Assembly (NCBI GenBank): GCA_977006965.1
Contig: OZ345383.1
Location: 1,054,001-1,118,000 of the forward strand
Direction: 5' to 3'
DNA length: 64,000 nucleotides
Source: Phymatolithon calcareum
Taxonomy: Eukaryota; Rhodophyta; Florideophyceae; Hapalidiales
Numbering within the stretch: position 1 is the stretch's first letter; the number at the start of each line of letters is the position of its first letter. The translations under genes and the position numbers were made by a program. Below, one piece after another: positions 42,978-54,489 of the stretch. Under the pieces are notes generated by a model, which did no database searches, was not told the DNA's origin, and saw only the letters and a list, made by a program, of their open reading frames with translations.

Positions 42978-44859
42978 CCGCGTTGGCTCACGCTTGCAGC
43001 TGGTGCACGTTCCCCTCGAACGCCCCCCGAAGCAGGCAGCGCAACGGCAGGCGCCGTGTCACTGCGTTTTCCTCGCCGCCGTCATCGGCGGTTGCGTCTC
43101 CTACTGGCAACATTTTCGTGTTATATCAATGCCTTACGCTACTGAAAAGGGCCGTGCCAAGAAGAGAGAGCTTTGTCGAACATTCAGAATAATTGAGCTG
43201 TCTGTAGGGTCAGGCCACGCAATCGCCACTAAGCGGGGTATCAGTGATAAGTGCTACCCAGGAATGGAAGCAAGCGCGACGATGATTTCTTTACATTGTA
43301 CACGTAACCCAAAGAGGTCAGCAGCCGTTTTATTTCTCGGGCCCGGTGGGGAACGTTCCCATCACGCCCCCTACTTAACTAAACTCCCCTCGCAGCCATT
43401 GTGCACTCTTTGTATGGCCGTTATCGAAAGCAGGAAGAGAACGTTCGGATCAACAACGCCAGAAACGGTTGGATTCTGCCAGCGATCGTAAGAAAAAATC
43501 ATCCTCCCGCCGCAGGAACAAGAGCAGTCAATGTGAGGATGAATCTTCGAACTCTCATCACGAAAATATTGATGACGTTATTCGTGCTTGGAATGAAAGA
43601 AGGGACGATAATTTGCACTCGCTGGACGATCGCCACCTCTGAAACGGGAAAACCAATTACACTCGAACCGTACGGGACCAGTACCTGTGGGAGTAAATCA
43701 GCAACCACCCAGGAAAGGTTCGCTTTGTGAATCATTCGGACTCTGGGAGCGATCGTGAAGAGGACTTTGAGGAGCGCGTTCACTCACGGGGATATCAGGG
43801 TGATGGGTACTGGCAATTTGCAGTCGGTCATGATATGTCCACTTCGGTGAAGTTTGGTTCTCGGAATTGATACGGGACGTCAAGGAAAACGAAACATTCT
43901 AGGCGCTTGGGAGAGTTCCTGAGGAAGATGTTTGCTCTTGAACCTAGACTGCCTAGAAAAAATCTACCTTTCTTTTTCTTGCCCTCATTTGGAGCATACC
44001 TGAGAACTTGGCAGGAGGATCAGGGACGGGCGGTTGGGGCCCGGCTTGATCACGCTTCGGCGTGGCGTGCGACATCTACGGGATTACGGTTGACATACCA
44101 GCACCGGTTTGCGGTGGGCGCACAAAGCGCATGAGAGGAGGTCGGACCCGCATTGGGCACACTGCCGCGTGGCGTGCGACACCTACGGGATTGGTGGGGC
44201 TCTGTATGAATCCTGATGACCCCGCGCATCACAACGCAGCATCTGGGCAAAGAGTGTTACTAAGAGCGTTTAATAAATACCACTTTAAAAAAGCATCCGG
44301 CCAAAAGTGCTCTCCATCGTCTCCCTGGTTCAAGGGTGTCAGCGCTGTGGGCATTAAGAGCACAGTGTTGAATTGTGGAGACAATTCTAATGTTGCTTTC
44401 TCTTCGCACGACAGCTGGCGAGAAGGCGAGCATCGACACAGAAATTTTGCGTGTGGAAACGATGGAGAGGATGATAATTCTCGTTGAGCGTCTTGTTAGA
44501 TCCATTGATCGCATGCAATGCGAACCTTAACTCTGTATCTAATTTCGCGTAACGCAAGAGATCGTTTTTGACTGTGAGCCCATTTGCAGGGAAAAACATT
44601 CTCAGATCTGAAAACCGTGATGTGAACCAGGTTTATTGGGCGACTGTGCAGTAAGTTTGAGCGCAAATGCTCAGTTGCAATGAGTTCTTTTGCTCAACTG
44701 TATGGAGATCGCGTGTATCTCCTTTCTCTGAAATGAACTAGCTCGCAAAAAAAGCGGAGCTGGAAATATTGGAGAATCTCTTGTCCGCTGATAAGATAAC
44801 AAGCGGGTATTTGCCGTAAAGTAGATTTCTGATTTTTCTGAAAACGAGGTTCGCAACGT
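42978..44859. other. Intergenic, decayed repeats
   Basis: About 43395-43660 is the partner of the repeat at 37555-37800. A 27-base block (GGCGTGCGACATCTACGGG-type) occurs twice, about 106 bases apart, near 44060 and 44167. No gene is supported. Confidence 0.4.
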
Positions 44860-44990
44860 TTGGACCACCTAAAGTTCCTCAATTCTGTACTACTCATATC
44901 GGCATTAAGAGCTGCTTGTAGGTCTAGATCGGATAGGTCACTTAAGAGGCCGAAAAGTCCACTGCAGTTCCATGTCGCGACGCAGATTGG
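44860..44990 (-). repeat. Dispersed retroelement-like ORF end, copy C
   Basis: The minus frame reads VATWNCSGLFGLLSDLSDLD then LQAALNADMSSTELR, a diverged version of the PESIFGD module seen at 13.5 and 16.7 kb. Confidence 0.4.
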
Positions 44991-47900
44991 ACGGATATAC
45001 TTATCGCTTCGCGGCTGCCTTCTCTGCCTCCTGCACGCCTCTCACGGGACATTTCCTCTCGCGAAACCGAGGGGATCATCTATGGTGCTTAGATGCAGAT
45101 CTAAGCTATTACGCATATATCGATGACATTCCCTTGAGGTTGTTTTCGAAGAGTCAGTGTGCTGAGTGTCAAAAAGCTGACGCTGCAGAACTATTTCTCA
45201 CTTTTTGCATATATCCAAACGCGAAGTTGCTCACTTGAACAACTTCTCTTTCTTCAGATATATCTCGCGTCACAATATCTACTTTTTGTCCTTCAAAACG
45301 ACGTATGAATCTTAGATCGAGATATAGCTCGGCTTTTGAAGCGTAGGAGCAAACGGTCTACACTCTCAATGGCACCAAGTGGGCACAAATTGTAATTGAT
45401 CACACGGAACTAACGCCATTTGTATCCGAGTAATCCTCAGAGATTTTTGGGTGAAGTTCGTTCCGCAGTTTGGCAAGAAAACATTTAGTAGCAAGTTGAT
45501 TGATACTCGTCTCGTTCCAGGAAAAGAGTGGGCACTGCTATTTGATTTATAATGAACTACTTGGCTGACAACTGGGGTGTCCAGCTGCATTCACAGTGGC
45601 TGATTAAACAGCAGAGTTTTTAGACAGAGTAGAGCGTAATGGCTGACGAAACAGTAGATGCTTTAGTAGCTCTCTAGTAGAGATCGTTCTTTTCCCAAAC
45701 ACTGCTTGACCCTGTTCGACTACTGGTTTCTACGTTAGTCCCCAGGGCTAGAAGACCATGCTGTTGGACATTCTACCTTTCATCCACTACGATAGGAACA
45801 ATTCTTCCCATTATAGGCCATTATGCGCTGCTTTAGTCGTGCTACCGGCCTTTCCAATCGTTGGCCGAATCGGTGCACCGGTGTTGAAGTTTTCGACGAA
45901 GGAATGTGGTTGACAATCCTAGATTGTCTGACAGCTACTGTACGGCACTTTGCCACTGATGCAAAGACTTGTATCAAAACTATACTTTCCCCAAGTCAAG
46001 CTCCCGGTAGGTCAGCAAAAAATCTTGCAAAAAAGCCTTGTAGCTCCTGTAATGAACTGCTGTGAAAATCACGTCAGCAACAATCGACACAAAACTGTGG
46101 CACATTAATGACGCGGTGTCTGGCAGATGCCTCCACTCATTGAACAATTATGTAGAACACTCTGACGGACAGCTAAGAGGAAGATAACACGTCATTGAAG
46201 AATGTAAGGATACTGGGAGTATATCAGTGGAGGAGCCCCGGAAAGAAGCGCTAGAACAAGCGGGAATGAGCGGGTGAAGAAGGGCGGAGCAGCAAAATCC
46301 GTACGGGGAAGCCGAATAACGTTGCCGTATATATGGGAACAGAATCAAAGGACTGGGATGCCTAACCGGGATTCTCAACAGGTCTCGTTTACATGAGTTC
46401 ACCTTCCCGGTCTTCCACCTAATTTTCTTTTTCGAGTATCTACTGTGCCATAGTATGAGCGAGACATCTAATGCAGAGTTAGTTGCCGCTTTTCCCCTGC
46501 CAAGGGGGGCAGGGAGTAGCACAAAACTATAACTATACACTGTAGCCTACTATTCATCTCCGCTTGGAGTTCGTACTTGCTGAGTTCAATCTACATACAA
46601 CATTGCATGCCTTATTTGGCTACTGCTTATGAAATATTCTATTGTACATCCAGATCCTTTGTACCCCCAAACGGTAAAATCTATGTCGACGGCTGCATGC
46701 GAGTCATCATGATTGCATGCCATGCGCGAAAGTCAATACCGTGCGGTAATCGCGTAGGCGCGACTGCATTATTCAATTCTGAGGGATACTGTGTAAGCCG
46801 TTTGTGGAATCCGTTTGGTACTTGAGCATGTTCCTGTGCAATAGAACATAGGGTCGACAAGGATTGAGCAATCCACTGGAGCAGTCACAAGTGAAGACAT
46901 TGGCATGAGGCACATCAATTACTTTAGAAACTAGAGCATGGTCGATGTAGAAGTCGACGACCAGCTGCCCTGCTGTTCGAGCAAAGCTTGTAAAGCTTCC
47001 CAAATATATCCACATCCTCAAAACAATAGCCTCCGTTGTACTCAATAAAGAGCAACCATTCGGAATCGACGTACTGCATCATATGCCTTTCCGTCCGTCG
47101 TAGATCACACAATGACTGACTGGGTCGAATTTACAGTGAGAATACGAGTGCTGGAATGGATCGATATCTGCCATGCATCTTGGCACGTATATAGGATTCG
47201 TGGCGGGTACAAAAAAAATGTTGCGCAAAAGGGGCCGGTTTCCCTGCAAAGAACCACGAAGGTGATTGCTACCAAAGCGTCATGTTGCAATATACTGTAT
47301 ATCGCGGACAAAGTGCATCTAGCGCGCATCATTTCGAAAACGTTTCTCTTTTCGATTTCCAGTCACCTCCTTGATCTCGCACAGTAATCATTACTTTGCT
47401 TCCGCAAAAGACTGAATACAAAAAAACCTCCACCTGTTGACTTTATTTTACATTATTATTTCTCAGGAGGTGTACGTCTGTTCGTAAAACTTTCCGGGCT
47501 TGGTCATGTCGTGCATTGCAGCGAGGGCTTGGGCGCGAAATTGCACCGATCTGGATCAGTTCCGGCTTGGGAAAATGCGACATCGACTTGTCCACCATGG
47601 CAGTCGTTTGGTCCCGCGTTCATTTCGGAAGGGGGAACCAGGTGGATGGACACGGCTCGGCTGAGCACGAAGCGTCGCACATATGGCACATCAATACTAT
47701 ACTCATCAGCAATCAATCATCCGAGTCCTCCAAAAACTGACCAAAAAGCATTGAATTCCACGGACAGCGCACACCTGGCAAATCGAGTTATGTGATGTTA
47801 CATCATGTAGTCTATTAATACATCATATATCACTTCCTTCTGCAATCTCTGCGCGAGCGGATTGCGTCGGCCGCACCCGTGCCACGCACCAGGGTGTCGC

Positions 47901-48286
47901 ACCCGGTGCATATGCCTTGTGTAGGGTACAGAACCTGTCCGCCCATTGGCGGTATCCGTGCATCTCGAGCTGCCTCTGCCTCTCTGCTACGGAACGTTCT
48001 CACTCAATTTCAAGGCCTGTCCGACCCATGTGTCCGAATTGCCACCGGGCATCTATCTATTGGTCGATCGAAAAATGGCATTTGTGCTCCTCTTGAATCT
48101 CTCCTTCGCATGCACCAACAATGCAGTTCATAGCCTCAATAATTATGAGGATGTGATGGCAAAACGCGAGCACAAACACCAGATGATGAATCACAAATTT
48201 ACTCATATCATACATGCATCCAGAATCAGCACACAGACGGGGCTGTGCCCTCCGATTAGTTCACTTCGACCGATCGACTGACTGAT
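44991..48286. other. Intergenic, gene-poor
   Basis: About 3.3 kb with only short frames and no recognised domain, RNA gene or clear repeat structure. Confidence 0.4.
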
Positions 48287-50902
48287 CTACATTGTTGGCA
48301 CACGAGTCCCAAGCGCCGCTACCTGTCTCCTCAGAATGGCATTTTCATCCAGAAGTTTTGCCTGTTTCGCCCGCAACTCATTCGCAGTGCGCTCCATTTC
48401 ATTCGTCTGCGCTTGCAATTGCTGCACTCTTGCCAACCTTCTAGCGTCACTTCTTCTGGCAGCTTCTCGTTTCCGAATGCGCATATCGAGTTCCCGTTTC
48501 CTCTTCGGATCCTCTGGCGGCTGAGGTGCAGGTTGTGATCCTCGTGGTAGTAATCTTCGCTCCGTAGGTGCAGGTCGTAGAGCTTGTGCCTGACCTATTT
48601 GAATATTCACTGCACGTCCCATACTCTTGCCATTATGCCATCCACCAGGTAACATGCCTGTACCACCACCACCACCGCCCATAGTCGACTGTCCCACCTC
48701 GGTGCGAAACATTCCGCTTCGGGCGTACATCGCGGCACCGCGACTCGCCGCAATGCTTGGTTGCGGAACTGTTATGCCGGCAGCTTGCGCGGTTCCAATC
48801 GGTGCTCCGATTTGTTCCGCGGAGAGACTGCAAGGAACTGGCGGTACGTAGTGTGCATTAGACACGAGATCGGATCGTGGTCGTTTTCCGAAATAAACTG
48901 AGTTGGACGTATTCACAGCTGCATTCGATATTGCATCTTGGCTGTTCACCATCGCTTGCGATGCATTGCCGGGCAGAATAGAATTCGCATGTCCTTGCAC
49001 CACATCGTCCTTACAGGTCCCCAGCGAATGTCGCGCGCTCGGAGTGAATCTCTGTATCTGAGCCGCATCCAGAGCGGACGTGTTTGCCGTCATGTCGTGC
49101 ACCGCGACAGCCGACGTCATGTTCGCATCTTGCAACTGTCCCTCACGCTGTTGAATGAGCTGCTGCTGCCGTTGACACAGTTCACGCATCTGTGCCGCCA
49201 CTTGCTGCTGCTCCATAGCTCGTTGCTGTTGCGCCAGATCGCTTTGCTCAAATGCTTGTTGTTGCGCCAGTTGCTGCTGATGTACAGCTTGCCGCCGCTG
49301 AATAGTAACCACCTGTTGTTGTTGCCCTTCAACCAGACACTTCCGAAGCGCCAGTTGTCCTTGTCGTTGTATCAATTCTCTCTGCTGCAATAGTTCCTGT
49401 TGCTCCACCAACTGGCGTTGCTGCACTGCTCGACGTCTCTCCTCCAATAGATGTAACTGTTCCATCTGGTGTTCTCTTTCCAATCGTTGCTGCTCAAGGG
49501 CTAGTTGCTCCGCAAGTTGTACTTCCTCCGCCCTACTGCGAGTCTGATGCAAAACGCGCATCTGTTGGATGTCCTCACCACTGAGGTCATTGCAGTTTGC
49601 TCCCAAGTTGGAAATGGCCATAGGATCATTCACATTGTGTTGGGGTAATACAGGTTGTGAAATGTCCATTTCACCACCGTCCGTGACCATCGGATAACCT
49701 TGTGAATTCCCTCGAGTCTGCCGGGTCGGCCGTCGCGCGGGAACCATCGAAGAATACGAGCCGCTCTGCCCCTGCCCCTGCCCCTGTGTGTAATGCCGAT
49801 GTGCCGCCATGTTTGGATTGTCACATTCGGCAAGAACGTCGATGACCTCGTCAAAACTCTTGTTCAAATTCATAATCGCAGAGGCGACTGCAACGCTACT
49901 AATCGGAGGGCGCTGGATATATCTGCCAAAAGATCTTTGTATTACAGCGCCAAGTCGATCTCGAACTGCCCATTCTCGCAATGACGATACTGTATCGCTA
50001 TCTGTATCCGTGTTAGTTCGATGCAATGTGTAATGAGTCTTTGTGGCCACAATGTTCCCTTTCTTCAAATACATCACTTTCTCCTTCCCAGCATAATGTC
50101 CGAGATGTGCACGGGCGTTATGCGCATAGAAACGTAGATCGTGTGGATGTTCAGACAGACGGAGGGACACTGGACAGTTGCAGCACATTGATGGATGAGC
50201 ACCACATGTTTTGCAGTTGCGTGTTTCGCGTGTGTGGATACACATAACCAGTGCTTTAGCCATGTGCGGAATGGACATACGTCCATTATCGGCCGTGAGA
50301 GCGGACCGGAAGACAGAACCTTCCAAGAAACACATTGCACGTTGATGGTACGCACCGTTAAGATGTGTCATGTGCACAACCTGAAAGGTATCTGTTTCCG
50401 GCATATCACCAACATAAAGCACTTCTCCCGTGACATCATCTGTGACGATTCGGTAAAGTGCGGAACGCATGGCACCATTGTGGTCCTGAGCAGGACCTGA
50501 TGCCGTCTTTTGCATGAAGTAACAAGCACCCTGTTGTCCAAAGTTGAACGCTGGAACAATGACCCAATCGCAATATAACTGATCATCAGGAGCAAACTCA
50601 TCCTTACTGCGATCGATGAAAGAGTTTGTGTACGGACCAACGCGGTCAGCCTTGACGTCAAGTTTGATTTGACCGGCCACCTTGTATTGCAGATTAAGTG
50701 CAGAGGTGAGGATACCTGCGTCGACGTGGGGGTTAGGGAAGAAGAGAAATTCGCGAGCCCATTCGGAATGGGCGAGGTTGAACATTTGTTCGAGAATGCT
50801 GTGTATGCTGGGAGTTGGTTTGTTCAACCAGTTCACATGCGGCCCGAAACCCTGGGCCGTCTGGCGGATGGCAGCCGCCATCGCTGCGGGGTCCATCGCC
50901 AT
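48287..50902 (-). CDS. Zinc-knuckle/atypical bZIP regulator, family member 2 (Gln-rich)
   Basis: The largest family member, 871 residues, single exon. The N-terminal domain (about 45-300) has WAREFLF, IVPAFNF, YRIVTDDVTGEVLYVGD, the knuckle C230, C233, C241, C243 and H252xxD255. A long Gln-rich, heptad-like region (about 440-600) could form a coiled coil or activation surface. The C-terminus has basic region MRIRKREAARRSDARR and a regular zipper with d-position residues L, M, L, L, L, L to the end (LQAQTNEMERTANELRAKQ and on). The canonical bZIP Asn is Lys (K811) and the near-invariant Arg is Asp (D819), the most divergent basic region of the four. Probably a nuclear regulator or dimer partner. 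A partial copy of its 3' part lies at 42707-42977. Confidence 0.82.
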   Translation of the reverse strand: MAMDPAAMAAAIRQTAQGFGPHVNWLNKPTPSIHSILEQMFNLAHSEWAREFLFFPNPHVDAGILTSALNLQYKVAGQIKLDVKADRVGPYTNSFIDRSKDEFAPDDQLYCDWVIVPAFNFGQQGACYFMQKTASGPAQDHNGAMRSALYRIVTDDVTGEVLYVGDMPETDTFQVVHMTHLNGAYHQRAMCFLEGSVFRSALTADNGRMSIPHMAKALVMCIHTRETRNCKTCGAHPSMCCNCPVSLRLSEHPHDLRFYAHNARAHLGHYAGKEKVMYLKKGNIVATKTHYTLHRTNTDTDSDTVSSLREWAVRDRLGAVIQRSFGRYIQRPPISSVAVASAIMNLNKSFDEVIDVLAECDNPNMAAHRHYTQGQGQGQSGSYSSMVPARRPTRQTRGNSQGYPMVTDGGEMDISQPVLPQHNVNDPMAISNLGANCNDLSGEDIQQMRVLHQTRSRAEEVQLAEQLALEQQRLEREHQMEQLHLLEERRRAVQQRQLVEQQELLQQRELIQRQGQLALRKCLVEGQQQQVVTIQRRQAVHQQQLAQQQAFEQSDLAQQQRAMEQQQVAAQMRELCQRQQQLIQQREGQLQDANMTSAVAVHDMTANTSALDAAQIQRFTPSARHSLGTCKDDVVQGHANSILPGNASQAMVNSQDAISNAAVNTSNSVYFGKRPRSDLVSNAHYVPPVPCSLSAEQIGAPIGTAQAAGITVPQPSIAASRGAAMYARSGMFRTEVGQSTMGGGGGGTGMLPGGWHNGKSMGRAVNIQIGQAQALRPAPTERRLLPRGSQPAPQPPEDPKRKRELDMRIRKREAARRSDARRLARVQQLQAQTNEMERTANELRAKQAKLLDENAILRRQVAALGTRVPTM

Positions 50903-51131
50903 TGCTGTGCAGTAGTGGACGGGACTTGCGTGCGTGGTGTGGGACGGGGCGGTCCGGCGATGTCCCGCACGAGCTTCGTGTGGATGAGTTTTGGAGGACG
51001 AAGACGGACGGAGGTTATGTGTGTGCGGAAGGGGGAGGGCGGCGGAGGGAGGGTTTGGTAAAAAAGAGAAAGCAATATGTCTGCCACCGAGTGCTGAATT
51101 TCGAAGTTTTTTGAGACTGTTGTGTTGATTT

Positions 51132-51179
51132 GTGCCTTTTTTATGTAATCAGCATTCACACGATTACATAAAAGGGCAC
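51132..51179. repeat. Short foldback
   Basis: GTGCCTTTTTTATGTAATC pairs with GATTACATAAAAGGGCAC around an 11-base loop, with a few mismatches. Confidence 0.75.
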
Positions 51180-51856
51180 TATGATAGATACATATTATGA
51201 ATTACAGAACAGTTCCCAAAATCTCCGCGTCTTCCTTTCAATTGGACAAAGGCTTATACAGCACACCGCGTGCGGCAGCATTATGAAACGCAGGCCGTTG
51301 TCATGCACCAGTGCCGAATGAATGATACCTCATCAATAAATTTTTCCTGAAAAGCTTAAATTTCCAAAGCTTCTTCCTCCTTACCGCCTAGTTTTGTGAT
51401 GAGTGTCCACATCATATTGGAAGCCGGAATGATGCTGACGTGCTGCAGTGGAACACCTAGGACGTACTACGCGGCTGCATGAAAGCAGAAATAGACCTCA
51501 TATCATATGAAATCGTAAACCCCAAACATCTCTCTAACGACTTGTGCATTGGCGTACAAATCGACCTGTACGATATGCGCTAATCCGCACCCTTCCTTCA
51601 TACAGTGCCTGAATTTCAATCGCCTCTCCAATAGAAACCTGAATTCGCTTCTATCGATTAGTGCAGTCCGTTAATATGTGCAGGTAAACTGTTCGCAGTG
51701 CTGAAGCACAGAAAACCAAAATTTGACTGAATTTTCGAGTTTTTCATCTCGCCCTCATGAGACTTAGTGCTCCCCTGATACAGTACTGTCTCTCCCGCGC
51801 TTCCCACACGCTGGCCAAGTTTTGATTACTGTAGGATGTCAGTCAGCGTTCTGCAG

Positions 51857-51886
51857 CTGCAGCTCCTTCCATGGAAGGAGCTGCAG
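51857..51886. repeat. Perfect 30-base palindrome
   Basis: Centred on CCATGG, with arms CTGCAGCTCCTTCCA and its exact complement. Confidence 0.85.
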
Positions 51887-52699
51887 AACTGCTTCGATTG
51901 CGCATTTGCGAAGGTGATATGCTTCTAAAAGCCTTTGATACAGTACTGTATGCTGTCAGCCACTGTCCGTCCTCACTGCTGAGGTTACATCATTTGTCTA
52001 ACAAAACATTGATGTACTGTACTGTAACGGAACTCATCGTCAACACTAGACTTCAAGCAACTATGTCGGCGATTTAATGTCCTTTGCAAAGACCTAGTAA
52101 AAGTCCTGTAGATTGCATCGTCATGATATGAACATATACTAGACTGAGTCCTGCCAGTCTGTGACTTGGGTCCGTTTCAGTTTTCCTTCCATGTGGTTTT
52201 TTTTTGCCTCTGGTTTCGGTTGTCTTCGAACCGCGGGGTCGTTAAACGCACTGTAGCGACAAACTCATGACCTAACACTGTAATTGTTATACTTTGTAGT
52301 TCGAGCTCCAATATTTTTGTTGTAAACAAATGAGGAACCTTCCTTTGAGTGACGGGAACGATTTACTGAAGCCTTTAGCAGTGACAGAATGGAGTCAAAA
52401 GTCACTGTTTATGTCTTAATCTCGCCGCCCTGTCAAGGATTGCAAAAAAGAAGAAGAAAGGTAGATTGTTATTCAAAAGTTACCAAAGCATGATGCTTGG
52501 GGCAACTTTCCTAGTGTCAAGACATTTTGGCTGGATTCTACCTGAAGAAGGCTTTCTTTTTTGTTAGTGTACCACGATTCAGTAGACTATAAAACCCACC
52601 TCTGGTCTAAGGATCGGAAAGAGGAATTCTACATACACTAGCCGATTTGATGATGAATCTGCCGTCCCCAAAGAGACTCACAAAGCAGTGCTTCATATC

Positions 52700-52850
52700 T
52701 TCATTCATTCATTTTTGCTTTTCCCCTAATGGGGCTAGCAGCGATTCTAGGGCCTAAGTTTCTTCCATTCTATCCTATCATTGCTGCGACTTTCACGTCT
52801 CGTCCATATACATCGCAAAAGAGATTGCTGTTCGAGTGCTTTCTCTGCCT
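52700..52850 (-). repeat. Dispersed retroelement-like ORF end, copy D
   Basis: The minus frame reads SNLFCDVYGRDVKVAAMIG, then a stop, then NGRNLGPRIAASPIRGKAKM and NE before the terminal stop. This parallels copy A nearly residue for residue, including GPRIAASP near the end. Confidence 0.55.
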
Positions 52851-53217
52851 CCTCTACGCCCCTTTCGGGGACGGGTCCGTTCGCAGCAACCGAAGAGATC
52901 CATGCCGCGCGCGGGTGCGTGCATTACAGGACAGGAAAATCTTGCTTTATCGCGAACTATCTTCTACTTAGACTACGACAGGGCGCCAATTCATGCGATC
53001 TAATTAGGAAAGCACTCCTCTAGCTGCCGCGCGAAGTGCAATTCGATTCCACCCAGAGCAAACGTAGTAGTTTCGCGATTCACCGGTCCACGTGGGTGGC
53101 CAGAATTTTGGACTCTTCTACTACCCAAACTATACATTGCACCACGTATGCTCAACATTCTTTGTAGCCGCGACAAGACATAGATACACAGTGCACCACC
53201 TTGAGATTGACTGTTAT

Positions 53218-53455
53218 AGAAGCTCACGAACTCTGCATGTGAGCTAGATCTACAGTATGTCCTGTGCCAATGTAGTTTTCAGTTGTAGCCAGTGTTCCTT
53301 TAGCATCGAAACTGATGTGCTAGGACATACATACACACATGGAAGCTCACGAACTCTGCATGTGCTAAATCAATCCCCTGTTTCAATGTAGTTTTCAGTT
53401 GCAGCCAGTGTTCCTTTAGCATCGAAACTGGTGTGCTAGGACATACATACACATA
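53218..53455. repeat. Tandem duplication, period about 122 bases
   Basis: Two adjacent units each contain GAAGCTCACGAACTCTGCAT, AATGTAGTTTTCAGTTG, CAGCCAGTGTTCCTTTAGCA and GTGCTAGGACATACATACAC, in the same order. They differ by scattered substitutions and a small indel. Confidence 0.85.
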
Positions 53456-54489
53456 TATGTCTTAGTCTGGTGGCAGATATTGGAAATTAATCATCTTGGT
53501 CGACGTACTGTATCCGCTACTGTTGAATGTACCATCCACGCCATTCCACCGTATCCAAGGTTTTCCCTCTCGATCACAATTTTCAGATTATGTACTCTCG
53601 TGTATGACAATCACTCCCGATGTCTTCTCCGTATATTCTTCTCCTAATGGACGTCGACGTTGAAGTGCCTGGAGTCACGCTGATGGTGCATGACTTTCGG
53701 CGTATTTGAGGTGCCTTCACTTTGAAATCTTTCAAATTCCACAATAGGTCTCTGTATTTTCATCGTGAACAAAATGGAGATCGACATCTTCATTTTCTCC
53801 GGTTCTGTTATTTTCTCTTTGCGATTTTTCAACTGAATGTAGAATCGGACAGTAAACATCCCCTGATCGTACTGATCAGTGGAGACATCACATATTCCGC
53901 GTAAGGAACAACACATTTCTTCCTTCACGGCAACTTAAAGTCGCAACTACCTCGGAACTTGACGCTGAGTGCAACCCGATTTAACGATTGATAGTCAGTT
54001 TCCAATGCTCGTATGTGTGTTACTGTATTCACGTGAGTGGAGTTGGCACCGCCAATATCGCACAATTCTTCCCATCTCAGTTCGTAGCTTCCTCCGACAG
54101 TGCCAAAAGAGGAAGCAAGACGCAATCAGTTCTCTTCATTTACGGAGACACAGTGGCAGAAATTGAATTGGACACAGCATGCCAAATTGCTGGACGCACT
54201 CATGCCCTTCAGGCCTTGTGCTGCAAACAAGGATGGTGTATCTCGTCCAACTTCTGAGCAGAAATTCTGTTTTACCTTTTTCCCAGCTTCTCTCTCGATC
54301 ACGGAAACTGGTCTCACAACATATGTACATCGCGCATGCCTCACTCCTAAATTCACAAAGCAACAGCCCAGGACATACAATTTATCCGCGAATCCCAAAT
54401 TGTCCGTACTTCCACCAAGTACCCACTTTTCTTGTAACTCGTCTGTCTTGAAAAGCATTACGAAAAAGATGCAACAAACACCACAAGCG

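Larger units (their letters stand above)
50903..54489. other. Intergenic with palindromes and repeats
   Basis: No gene recognised. Elements annotated separately are the foldback at 51132-51179, the palindrome at 51857-51886, ORF-end repeat D at 52700-52850 and the tandem duplication at 53218-53455. A long frame at 54100-54882 overlaps the next gene on the opposite strand and is a shadow. Confidence 0.4.
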
